From NCBI GenBank assembly GCA_032209605.1, contig JASFXZ010000005.1:26710905-26774904 (forward strand): a stretch of 64,000 nt of DNA, given 5' to 3'. The position numbers and the translations under genes are program-made. The DNA is from Mactromeris polynyma (lineage: Eukaryota; Mollusca; Bivalvia; Venerida; Mactridae). The notes beneath the pieces were generated by a model. The model ran no database searches. It was not told the DNA's origin and saw only the letters and a list, made by a program, of their open reading frames with translations. Below are positions 1-11,200 of the stretch, in pieces. The first letter of the stretch is position 1. Each line of letters begins with the position of its first letter.

Positions 1-1806
1 TTTTCGCTTGAGCTCCAGTGGTGACCCGTTGTTGTTCTGTCAGTTCTCTGTATACATTTGTCCAATGTTTTCTCGTTGTCACCTGAAATAAAACATGTGC
101 TCAAGGTATAAACTAGATTATGTCAATGTCTAATCAGTCAATCTTCTCCACATAAAATACCTTTTTTTTGTTAAGTGTTGATATTACATTTTTACCAGAA
201 ATGTCAGTCAGTTAGACATATTAAGCAAACTCTATTAAATCTCTTTTATAAGCTTTTGCATGAACATTGTAAGGTTTAGGGCAAGACTGTTGTGACTCAG
301 TATTGGTAAAGAAGCAACTAAGATAGTTTTGTGTCAAACCCTTGAATTTATTGCTCTGTGAAGCATTTCGTTCACTTTAAAGGAAGGATTAAGTTGTTAC
401 AGGGAATTCTAAAAACTAGAATTTAAGAGATGATTGTGAAAAAAACAACAAGAAGAGCATATGAATGAATAAAGAAGCCCTGGTTAAAAGGCAAAATGTT
501 AACAATGAAAAGCTATTTTTGAAATCTTTCATTCAATGCCTCCAAGACCAATATCTGCAAGTGTGGTCAAATAAGATAACAAATAGTACAAAACTTTCTA
601 CGTATTCGATGTTCAAATCCATGTTTGACCATGAACACTACTTAAATGTTGTGTCAATTAGGAAATTCAGAAGCGCTATCGCTCGACTACGGACATCATC
701 CCATGATCTTGCAGTTGAGCGAGGAAGGTACAACAACACCCCTAGAGACGAAAGACTGTGCCAACACTGTGCTAACTGTTTTGAAAATGAGTATCATTTT
801 CTATTAGTATGTCCGTTATACACTGCCTTACGTCAAAACTATTTACCAGAAAAGTATTGGAAAGAACCAAATATTCATAAGTTTACTATATTGATGGGTT
901 CGAAATCGGAAGTGTTGTTGAATAAATTGGCACGTTATATTTACTTTGCATTTGAATTACGTAATCGCTCTATTGGTGTATTATAAAAATATCAATATAT
1001 TGCGTTACTATGCATATTTATTTAGACGACTATTATAGTAACATATAAACTAGTGTGTATGTGTATTTACTTGTACTTCTGTTATACTCAAGATGATCTT
1101 ATGTGATTTAGCAGCTGTGGTATAAATATGTTCTTAGACACCATTTACACACTCGAATTAAGATAGATATGTACAATTGAATATATATGTAAAACTAAAA
1201 AAAAGAATGATTTATATTAACTAAAAATATGTAATGTCTACTCTTAAAGTCTGTTATTATAAATATGACATCAAATATCAAGCAAAACAGTTACTAGTTA
1301 TGCTTATTGTGTGTATATCTATATGAGTTATGCTGATTGTATATTATAACACAATGTTTGTAACCATGTAAATATTGCATACGTTGATTGCTAAGGATAC
1401 GAATGATTAGTAAACCTTACTCAAATGTATTTCTGCTACGTATTATCGTAACCATACAAATGTTAATATGTTGCTTTACCACTGTTGGAACATTTTATGT
1501 ACATTTGGACTTGTTTTGGGCCGGTGGCCTCTATCAAATAAATTCATTGTCATTGTCATTGGCTATTCCTAATTGTTTGGAAAAAATAAATAAATATATG
1601 AGCACATAAATCTTCAGGATGTCCAAAACAGGTTTTACTTTAATACTCACCTGTAGAAACCCGCCTCTTTCATTCACTGATAAATAAAGTTGAAACAATG
1701 TGATAGGTACATTATGCCAAACTGGTGTGTTTCTGATCTGTTGTCCATGACGAGTCATAAATCTACGTACATCATGTTCAAATGCTGCCTCATTTCTTCT
1801 GTACAT
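1..1806 (-). other. ARID/BRIGHT-domain exons (1806-1651 and 82-1) of the ZCWPW1-like gene
   Basis: The first exon encodes FEHDVRRFMTRHGQQ, a PVWHNVPITLFQLYLSV helix and ERGGFLQ; the second starts VTTRKHWTNVYREL. This is the ARID pattern: F-x-L-x-x-F helix, a proline-containing turn, D/T-L-x-x-LY-x-x-V, GG-x-x-x-V, then K-x-W-x-x-V. The junction (donor GTGAGT, acceptor TTTATTTCAG) is in phase 0 and falls inside the domain. The third segment of the domain is outside the window. Confidence 0.82.
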
Positions 1807-4800
1807 CTGCAAGAAACAAGGAAGTCATTACTTGTAGAGCTTCTGATGTTGTAATTAAATAAAACCTCAAGTTGAAGCTATTAGACATGAATACTCAATT
1901 TGAATCAAACTCAAATGTTGTGACATGTTTGTTGCATGTTTCAATGCTTAAAAGAACTTAAACATATACAGTGTACACTCATTCTGTCAGATTTGCTTTG
2001 TGGTGCAGACTTGTTTATAAGTTTATTTTTGATAAGTTTATTTTCGTATGGCCCATGAAGGTTAATAAGGTGTGATATAGCAAAACGTGTGAACACAAAT
2101 CATAACAATAATACAGAATAGAATTATATATATGATCATTTGTAAATGCTTTTTACTACATAATGAGACGGCGGGAAAGTCACAAATCGAACATGCAATG
2201 AGAATCCAGCACTAGAGCTGGCAGGAATCTGCTACATTTTTTACATTCCTAGTAATAGTTGAGAGCAAAAATGTATGTTTATTGTATTGAAATCACAAAT
2301 TGAATGTATTTGGTGCACAACTATTGAAACTGCATCTTTACAGAAGAAGTTACATTATCCTTACACCAAACCTTGTTAATGGTAAATGTTCTTTTTAGCA
2401 AGGGGCCTGTCAGAGCCAATTGCTATAGTCGAATAAGCGAAATCCACGGACACTCATCGGATGAGTCATCCCAAGTCTTACATTCTGAACCGCCAAAGGC
2501 CACATACTCCTGAAGAAAGTAGTCCTTTTCTAACAAAGAAATACCAGTAAGCATTTGCGATATCAGCTGGAAACGGATTTAAACTGACATCACCGACGCA
2601 TTAGAAAGAGCCCAATTGTTATATAAATATTGCAATTACAGAATAAAAAAATGTATTTATCAACACGGACTATGATAATGTTTATATGTCCGTGATATCA
2701 ATACACTGCAGTCGCATGAATTTATCACATGACTTGATCATTTATGCATCAGGCGTGTATCACGCGTGAAGTGCTTTTGAAATGCAGGAATATTACGATA
2801 GTACAAGATAGTGGACAGTAGACAGATAACTCAGCAGACGATAGCAGTTGGCAGAGATACGTATACAAGAAAACAGTGACACAAATAATATATCCAAAGA
2901 ACAATTATACGTATATTGAAATCATGGGAAATGCAATTTTCCGTGATCGTTTCGTTGAATATCTACGATTTACGGAAACTGTTCTAAAGTGAATAAATTC
3001 ACATACTTTTTGTTTTATCATGTCATCCTATCTGCAGGTCGGTCGATTGGTTTTTCTGTCCAATATACAACTTATGTAGTTTGTGTGGCTAACTACTTCT
3101 TCAGTTTTAAAGTGATTGCAATGCAATTTGATAATACAAGTACCATGATACATGATTTGTAGATGTGGAGGACATAAATTTGCTGTGCATCCATCAAAAT
3201 GTTTAAAAATTCTGTCCCTTTGAACGGAAGTCTCCTTTTAGAACACATGTAATAACATTACAGTTAATGTTGCAAAATATGTTAGTTTTCAATGGATTGC
3301 ATTGAAACATGGCATATAATCAACATTAAGGTACTGTTTACTTCTTCTCCATCCATCCTTTTGACTGTCTATACCAATTCTTTGTGTACAATCTTGTGTG
3401 TTTAACTACTACCGGTATGTTATTTAGTATACCGACTGACCAAACAAAGTATTCTTGAAAGACTAATTGAGATAAAACACAAATATAAAAAACTATATCA
3501 AAGTGACGTCTGTGATATGCAGTGAGCCCCTTGCTGTCAGCACTTTCAGTGCTTTCATTTCAGCATGCAATGAGAAAACAGCTCTAGGAGTTTGCTACAC
3601 TTTTAACAGTCCTTAGTTATACTTGAGAGCAAAAATATATGTTTGTTGAGTAAAAGGTTTGCCGAGATCAGAATAAACTTACATCAACATCTATTCTGAA
3701 TTTCTCTTCTTTTGATTTATCAGCCAGTGTGTTCTTGAACTTCAGTTTAGATTGAGAGAACTGGTCAGGCGAGTCAAACATACAAGGCTGAGTTATCCCA
3801 CTCTGTGCTATGAAATGAGAAATAACATGATTTAAATAATTACTGCAGTACCGCTCATCATATACAAAATATATCAGTTATATATATACAGTAAAACCTC
3901 AATTATATGACCACCCTTGGGACACTTGAGAACTGATCTTAATATTGAAGGTGAATAAAGAACAAAATAGGGAAAATGGACTTTAAAATTGTGTTCTTAA
4001 TTTTGAGGTGGTCTCATTATTGAGGTGGTCTTTAAGTGGGGTTATACTGTGTTTTAGTTAGCGCTTGAGCATAGCTGGTTCTTACTAGAATGAAAATAAA
4101 TCTAAATCCCCACTCACCACAAAGGTCCAAACGCTTCATCAAACTGAGTAATCAACTACAAAGCACTCCATCTTCATTAGTGCAAATGAAAGCAAACTAA
4201 ACAATATTTCTCAAGGAAATTCAGAAAGTTTTGCAATTTATAACATACAATGTATAAAGATATCAATTAATGCTTACTGTCTCTTACATTTATTTGATTG
4301 TTCAGTATTAGAAGTTGAGGTTTCAGTCGTCACCTTACGCTGTATTGTTTTCAGTGGATCTTCAGGTTTAGAGTCAGATTTATGACACAATGATGAGAGA
4401 GAGGGAGCCCTTTTTCTGCCCCTTTTATTTTTCTGAGGATCTTTCTTACATTGCAGAATAATGTTCCTGTTCTCTTCTATAAATTAGAAAATACCTAGTA
4501 TTTACACAAAACATAACAAACAAAGTAGGTATCGGGTTATTAACCTGAGTTAGGAGACCGGTCGCAAAACTCAAGCACATCTGATTGGTTTATTCTGAGC
4601 TTAATTTTAAAATTGACCAATGAAAAGAATGCATTTTTCCTCAAAGCATGGTTTAAACATGTACCATTTCCATTCCAATTCTCTTTTTATAACATTTTAA
4701 CAAAAAACACATACATTATGTTTAAATCAAATGTAATTTCATTGTCGTTTCAGCATTAACTCCCAATGAGGTCAAAATAAGATTATAATATGCAGAAAAT

Positions 4801-7267
4801 AAACTTGGTTAACATTTGCCTGTCTCTAACCTTTTGGTAAAAGATAAACAAACCTTCAGGCATGTATCTGAAAATGCTGTATTCCAGTCTATCAGCATAA
4901 TCCATGTGCAACAAGAAGTCTGCCTCCACAATAACGTCTGCAATGTTTGTACGTTTGTAGGATGTTTTTTCTCTTTGTCCAACCTGTGAACTTACATTCT
5001 GTTTTTTCTGTCTTCCTCTTTTGACTTTCTGGAAGTACACAGAATGTTTAGATGGTATAGCACAATATTGTTCTGTTTCATATCATGTACATTATCATTT
5101 GTTGATACAGAAGTCAAGTTTTCATTGGCTTAAAACTACAATAAACCAATTGCTATATGCATTTTACACACAGCCTGTTTATAAGGATGTCGTGAATACA
5201 GTGTGTAATACAAAAACTGTACTCGTATAAAAAAGACTTTCATATGACAAAACTAAAATTGTGCACCTCTTCCCCTTCCTTTAATATAGTCTTACTTTCT
5301 TTCTGGATCTAGGAACCTGTGTGGGAGGCCCTGTTTTATGAATGAGGCTTTCAATGTTTATTGAATTCTACTTGAACATTCTTGAGCAAGTTTTTCTGAT
5401 GACAAAGAGCTAGGTTCACAAAGGGTAAAAAAATGCCCTGTTCAGAAAATGTTATATATCCATTTTATTGGATAGAACAGTCATTTAGATTCAATAAAAT
5501 AGCAACCTAAACAAATTTTCAAACAAAGCAAATTAAACATATATTTAAATGAATATATGTTAAAAGACAGATCCCCTTCCCTTTTAACATGGATAATGGT
5601 TTAATCAAGATGAATATAATGCTCTATAGCTGGAACACTTTGGACGTCTAATAACTGGACAGGAATATGAAGCTAAAGAAAAATTCACACAAAGAAATTT
5701 TACCAAAAAGAAAAAAAATACTAAAAAGAAAAACATTGTTAATACGCGAAAAAATGTTCTAGGGTCGGGGCAAAAATATATGATAGGTCGGCAAACCTGA
5801 AACAAACATATTTATTTAACCCCTAATTGAAAAACAAATATACACTAAATGTTTTAAAAATTCAATGTAATTAAGAGATGGAAAATTACCATGAACGTAT
5901 CACACAGTCAATGTAATTACACGTATATTCAGCTGAATTTTCCTGAAAAATAATGATTTTAGGGAAAAAACAATTTATTCTCCATAATAAATTAACATTG
6001 ACATTTTTGTTCAAAACTTGCATATCTATTTTAAAAATATGCATTTTACCTTTTGTTTGCTAGGAAGGCTTTTTGGCAGACTTGAGTCTTGTCCATCACG
6101 TTTTTTATACCCATATACATCCACAAACTTAGCTGCAACCCAGGAGTGTGTGTGTGGTTTACCCAGGAATTCTACATGGTAACTGTGAGGATCACCATCA
6201 ATGTCCTGTATCACATGCGTCCCTAAACCTGGATCCTGTGTAATCAATGCTGGCCAACTTTAGACAAATAAAATGCAAAATTTAAAAAAGAGCTTTAATC
6301 TTGAAGTAAACAATTTAATATTTTTTATTCTTGAAACAATCTGATAAGCCTGTGAAAAACTTCTTGCAGATGTCTGTAATTAATCTCTGAATACATTTTA
6401 AAATCATTTACAACATCATGCAATGGTTTATTTATTTTTTATTCACTATACAACATGCAAATAGGTTGTAGATACAAAAACCTTATTATAGAATGATCAT
6501 GAATGTAAAAAATAATGAAAGTGCTGGTAACACCATCTTATTTTGCATGACCTGTGTATATATATTGAAGTGGAAAATATGACCAATAATGAAAAATGTT
6601 ACAAACCTGCAATAACCAGCCATTTTTGCCCAAACAAGGGAACCAGCATTAAGTGCAGACATCACATACTTAATTCCAGCTTTCTTTGCCATTTTGTCAT
6701 ACAAAGCGTGGTCTTCTTCTGCAGCAGTACAAGTGTTTCTCTTTTTGTCTGGATTCATATCACAATACCATACATCATTGAGACGATTTGATTCTGAAAC
6801 AGGAACACGACGCCACTTCTGACATTCTGGTTTGTCACATTGAACCCAGACTGATTCTGTCAGCTGTAAAAATATGCTTAGATATAAGTATGACCGTTAA
6901 TTTATTATCATGACATCAAGTTTTCAATTAACATTGGCAAATTAGGTATTACCAAGGTAAATGTAACAGACAGGACAATAGGAGACATAGAATATTTGGC
7001 ATCTTTGTATATAATACTGTTTCATAATACATTCGCTTTCAAGTAAGTTCTTTATAAATTGAATAACAATTACAATTCATTACGCTAAAATTTCTACAAT
7101 TGATGTAGATCTACCTGAAGAGTCATATCAATTTGCTCATTCAATATAGGATCTGTTGAAGCATGGCTACTGAACAGATCTTGGCTACCATTTCTGCTGT
7201 CACTGGAATCCGCATCTGAACCAAGATTGGATGAGACTGCCTGGCATTTTCTCACGGATCTTTTCAT
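1..7267 (-). CDS. ZCWPW1-like chromatin reader with CW, PWWP and ARID domains; 3' end outside window
   Basis: Eight coding exons on the minus strand: 7267-7115, 6863-6607, 6257-6050, 5028-4854, 4476-4288, 3807-3683, 1806-1651 and 82-1 (continuing past the edge). All have GT donors and AG acceptors, and the phases (0,2,0,1,1,0,0) join without a stop over 448 codons. The start ATG at 7267 is chosen because an in-frame TAG lies 12-15 bases upstream in the same exon. Order: acidic/serine-rich N-terminus, CW zinc finger (residues ~52-107), PWWP (~125-175), a basic linker with K/R-rich patches, then an ARID fold. In known ZCWPW1, the CW finger binds methylated H3K4 and the PWWP binds methylated H3K36; an ARID binds DNA. 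A nuclear histone-mark reader is inferred. The adjacent CW and PWWP match ZCWPW1, but I know of no ARID in the vertebrate protein. ARID4-type proteins also combine PWWP and ARID but lack CW. Confidence 0.88.
465..1570 (+). mobile_element. 3' fragment of a non-LTR (LINE) retrotransposon with intact C-terminal reading frame
   Basis: An open frame of 173 codons (465-986) carries the tail often seen after invertebrate LINE reverse transcriptases: FRSAIARLRTSSHDLAVERG, then a cysteine/histidine knuckle (CQHC...HFLLVCPLY). No reverse transcriptase or endonuclease motifs precede it, so this is a 5'-truncated copy whose 5' limit is unclear (about 200-465). About 580 bases of AT-rich 3' sequence follow, ending near 1570 in a GGCCGGTGGCC motif and a short CATTGT repeat, a common kind of LINE 3' end. 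It lies antisense inside the intron between the two ARID exons of the ZCWPW1-like gene. The exact clade is not resolved. Confidence 0.7.
2195..2290. repeat. Dispersed repeat, copy 1 of a local pair
   Basis: The stretch with CATGCAATGAGAA and later GAGAGCAAAAATGTATGTTT recurs, diverged, at about 3560-3650. Both copies are in the 1807-3682 intron of the ZCWPW1-like gene, in the same orientation. Family not recognised. Confidence 0.45.
3888..4050. mobile_element. Short inverted-terminal element with ACAGTA..AACC ends
   Basis: 163 bases begin ACAGTAAAACCTC and end GGGGTTATACTGT, which are imperfect inverted repeats. The interior repeats a GAGGTGGTCT motif. Ends of the CAGT..AACCTC type are common in small pogo/Tc1-like non-autonomous elements. 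A truncated right end of the same family is at 12263-12298. Located in an intron of the ZCWPW1-like gene. Confidence 0.5.
6050..6257 (-). other. PWWP-domain exon of the ZCWPW1-like gene
   Basis: Continues the PWWP started in the previous exon. The namesake tetrapeptide reads CSWP here instead of PWWP. It is followed by ALITQDPG, a YHVEFLGKPHTHSWV strand pair and AKFVDVYGY, the usual PWWP beta-barrel pattern. Ends in phase 0 with donor GTAAAA. Confidence 0.9.
6607..6863 (-). other. CW-type zinc-finger exon of the ZCWPW1-like gene
   Basis: The exon encodes the CW signature: aromatic WVQC at the start, then DKPECQKWRR, a WYC and a final NTC, giving the four zinc-ligand cysteines and the conserved tryptophans of the methyl-lysine pocket. 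It ends in the first strand of the PWWP (SLVWAKMAGYC) with a two-base overhang completed by the next exon. Acceptor TTTTTACAG and donor GTTTGT are seen. Confidence 0.93.
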
Positions 7268-7390
7268 GTCTGTTTGTGTCTAGAACTGTACTTCTGGATC
7301 ACAGCTGTAAACAAAACCGATATTCTAACCAAAACCATAAACTGAATAAGTATCAGATTGAGATATATAACAGAACAGATATTGAGGTAA

Positions 7391-7870
7391 TCTACAAACA
7401 TGTTAATTTATTTTCAACACACTTCTCTGACATTCCTTGATTTTGAAGTAAATTAAGGGGACAAATTGCGCTCGATATAGGGCTATAACCCACGACACAC
7501 TAATGCAGCGCTCTACCGACTGAGCTAACAGGACGGCCGTCTAACATGACCCACACTAATACATTCCCCCCCTTCCGTCATTTGAGGCTCAACCACTGTG
7601 GGCTACCTAACACCGCTGCCACCATTGAATTAAATCGCACGGCACTCTATTGACTGAGCAAACTGGGCTAAACCCCCATCTATCTACAAACATGTTAATT
7701 TATTTTCAATACATTGTGACACACCTTTATTTTGAAGTAAATTTAGGGGACAAGTGCGCCTGGTGTGTTGCTCAAAGCCACGACCATCTAAACAATAGTG
7801 AAGCGCTTTACCTACTGGGCTATTTGCTAACCGGGGGGGGGGGTCTAACCCTCACCACTAGTGGCACTAC
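7391..7870 (-). repeat. Tandemly duplicated tRNA-derived SINE-like sequence
   Basis: Two units starting at 7391 and 7684 share ACAAACATGTTAATTTATTT and a following AAATT(T)AGGGGACAA block. On the minus strand each contains a tRNA-like A box (TTAGCTCAGTCGGTAGAGC in the first) and a B-box-like motif. A third, shorter tRNA-like stretch is near 7620-7680. The second unit has a run of ten G near 7832. They lie upstream of the first coding exon of the ZCWPW1-like gene. No complete cloverleaf was found, so these are not called tRNA genes. Confidence 0.5.
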
Positions 7871-8031
7871 CCCTCCTCAACAGTTATTTTAATAGTGTTG
7901 GTTATAGTGACTGTCCAGGAAACTCATCTCATTTAAACTGAACAAATACGATTTACGAAATAATATACCGAGTTACCTTTGTGTTGTTTGACATGATTGA
8001 AGAATTTACTATAATATTAAACAAATTTTAC

Positions 8032-8298
8032 CGCCTTGAAAACTTCTCCGTGCGGATGACTTCTGTTTTAGCCATGTCAATATAAATGATGAATACTTTT
8101 ATATGAAAGTATCTAAATTAAAATAGCTCTGCGTCTACACATTTTATTTTTTCTGTTTAAAGATAGACAACCTTGTACGTAAGTTAATATTTTAATTTCA
8201 ACAACACTCTTCCTGACAGTAGTACACCTTAGAGATTATCGTGTTATCAGCTGCTTGTGATATTTGAACGCGCACCTGTTTGTTTACGAATGTATCTG
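8032..8298. promoter_or_regulatory. Probable 5' noncoding exon of the ZCWPW1-like gene and possible bidirectional promoter
   Basis: On the minus strand a donor (GGCG then GTAAAA) ends a possible first exon at 8032. Its ATG near 8076 opens only a short frame that runs into a stop in the next exon, so it would be 5' UTR with an upstream ORF. On the plus strand a strong donor GTAAGTAAA follows base 8298. Two opposed first exons would put a shared promoter at about 8100-8270. No TATA box or CpG cluster is evident. Inference from splice signals only. Confidence 0.3.
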
Positions 8299-11200
8299 GT
8301 AAGTAAATTGTCAATTATTGAAGTTATTACCATAGTTACTCGATGTCATCGTGATATTCGCTTATATTTCACAGTTATGAAGTATTGTATTTCCAATCAA
8401 ATGTAAATTAGCATTCTGTTTTGTTTTTTACGCATATTTTGATGGTCTACCTTTATTCATGATGGTGGGTGGGGTAACCTATCTAACCATACGGGATGTA
8501 ACGTATACTGTGGAATGCTTGTATGGCAGCAACTACTGCAGTACATATATATATATATATATAGTACATATTCTCTAAATGTTGCTTACTAGATAATAAA
8601 TCAGGACTTGTATAATTCATGTATAATTCATGTATCCTCACATTTAGTAAAAAAAAATCAATGTACCAATTAAAAATATGTTGTACCTATTCTCATTTAT
8701 AAGCAGTTACTTACTGGCTTGTAAAAATTCAGGGCTAGTTTAAAATACAGGACCAGTCAACTAAATGGCTGTCAACGAACAGAAGGTATGCAGCTGTGTT
8801 AATGTCCAGAAGCTATAGTCATATTTATAAATAAGACCCTACATGACTTATTTCAAATTTTGACATTTTTCGGTTATGTAGATTACATGCAAAGTGAAAG
8901 TAAAATAACAAAATAATGAATATTTATGGCTAAATGGGCATGTACACATCTAAAATGTTGGACTATACAGAAGCCTGAACTACAATTAATTGGCTTTGTA
9001 GTTCCCATTATTGATATTTGTGATGTTTGATAGTCATTACACATGTACAATGCATGTAATTTTACTTCACTCTTCGCAATTGTCTACATTTTGGATGTTT
9101 ATGCGTATGTGATTAACAGATTATTGAATAATCCCAGATATATCACAACCTGAGGAACTTTCCAAGTGATGGGAATGACATTGAAGGAACATAGTATGAA
9201 GTTAAAATCATTGTCAGTTAGTCTAACCTTTCACATTCAATAACCACTTGGTCATTACCATTTCTGTATGAATTAAGCAATCAAAACAAATTGAACTATT
9301 AGGCGTAATGCTCTCCATTCCCTTTGATTAAAGCAACATCTCTCAAATAATATCTACACACCTCTTGGTAGAAACCAGGAAAAACCAGTCATTAGCTGGC
9401 GGTTGAATTATCTGTGCACCAATAAATTAAGATATTAATTTGTTTGTATTAATCAATGTTGTTTTACAGCACTTCAGCAGTTTTGGTAATTTATCATGTA
9501 CTGCACAGTTAAATTTAAAAAAGGAATTGAAGGTAAAAAGTAGTTACTTTACTATAAATATTTAGAACATAAGTATACAATACAAAACTTAACAAGTTAG
9601 AAACAAGAAATTCTTTGAGTAAAGATTTTAACACAAGATAGAGTTTGCAAGACAATTCTTATCCACATTGTGTCATAAGACCAAGTATGATAATAACTGT
9701 ATAAAGATAGAAAAACAGAGATAAGTAATATAAAGATACAATACAATATTCAAGGAAGACTGCAGTTCATTGTTTATTATGTTAACTGATCATGTCAGTT
9801 GGTGCACTTGTATTAATTTAATCTTGTATACTCCAAATTGGCGTATGAACTCCCAAGTTATTGCAGTGCATATGGAATGTGATACATTATTGTACTTCTC
9901 CATTAACGTTTTTGTGTGAAATTTAAATCAGTATCAGAATATGATATTTTCAAGTAACATTTTCATATGATATTATGAACTAAGTTTGTTATGAAGGCCT
10001 TATTCAGTCGTTTGTAATGTATCATTAGTGGTTTGTTGTACACTGTGTGCAGTGTTGGAGACGTGCTGTCTGAATTATGAAATTTAGGTACATTCAAAAA
10101 CTTACAGGAATACAGTCTTGAGTATTAATCTATAAACAAGTGTGTTTGTCTGTGTTAATGACGATCAGATGTTCTTTAACTTCTAATTTAGGTATACATG
10201 TATGTATTTTTAACATAAACTCTTGCCTTTCACTGGTTAAACTTAAAGAAGACATTGTGACACCCTTAAGAAATTGTTAATTTGTAGCTCTCCTGCCCCA
10301 CAATTTTTGGGCTGGATCGACAGATCAATGCACAGACAATTTTGCATGGAAGAGCTGAACAAAAGTTGAGGTGGCTGAGGGTTTTTTTTTTGGTTTTGTT
10401 GGAGTATCACAAACATTTTTATGTATGGTCTTGTTGTCAATGTTTGAATATTAGATACACTCTGTTCACCTGTACATTTGAAAATACAGATGCTTATTGT
10501 TAGACAATAGTTTCTTGTCCACTTGAATATTCATGACTTCATGCTGTTTTATAGAGGTCTAGTGTTAATTTAATTTGAACTTTAAGTCTGATATTTAAAT
10601 CATTAATTTCTTCAGTAGATATTTATGTAACATTGTCTGATGAATGTGGTGAAGATGTTATTGACCTACAATTTCACTACAGACTGGAACAAGTTATCAC
10701 CAAATTGTGCATATTTGTGTCCTTTTGTGTTATTTCTTTTCTCCTAGTTTCCATGACAATACTCTGGTAACCATAATTAAAAGAAATACATTTAGTTTCA
10801 TAATTTCCTGTTGTGCAACTTAATCATTGTGTGGTTACATTTTTGTACATTGTTCACTCATCCGTATAATCATCAGTTGAGGGTATTGTAAAAATTTCAA
10901 CTGAATACAAACTTTCATTTTTACTGTCATCCCGAATCCCGATTATGAGTGTATTGAAGCATGAATGGGTGACTCATTAAACCTTTACTACATACTGCTG
11001 GTTTTATTTGAGTTTCATGCATGTTTAAACACCGAGGCTTCACTAAGGCTATCCTTAAACATTTTACCCACAATATTTGGTGTGGGTAGTTCGATTAATT
11101 TGTTTGGTTGTTTTAATATGCTTTTTTATATATTTTCTGTATACACCTCAGTGTTGCAAACTGGGAAAATGATAGAAATGAATACTTCCCAGTCCATGGA

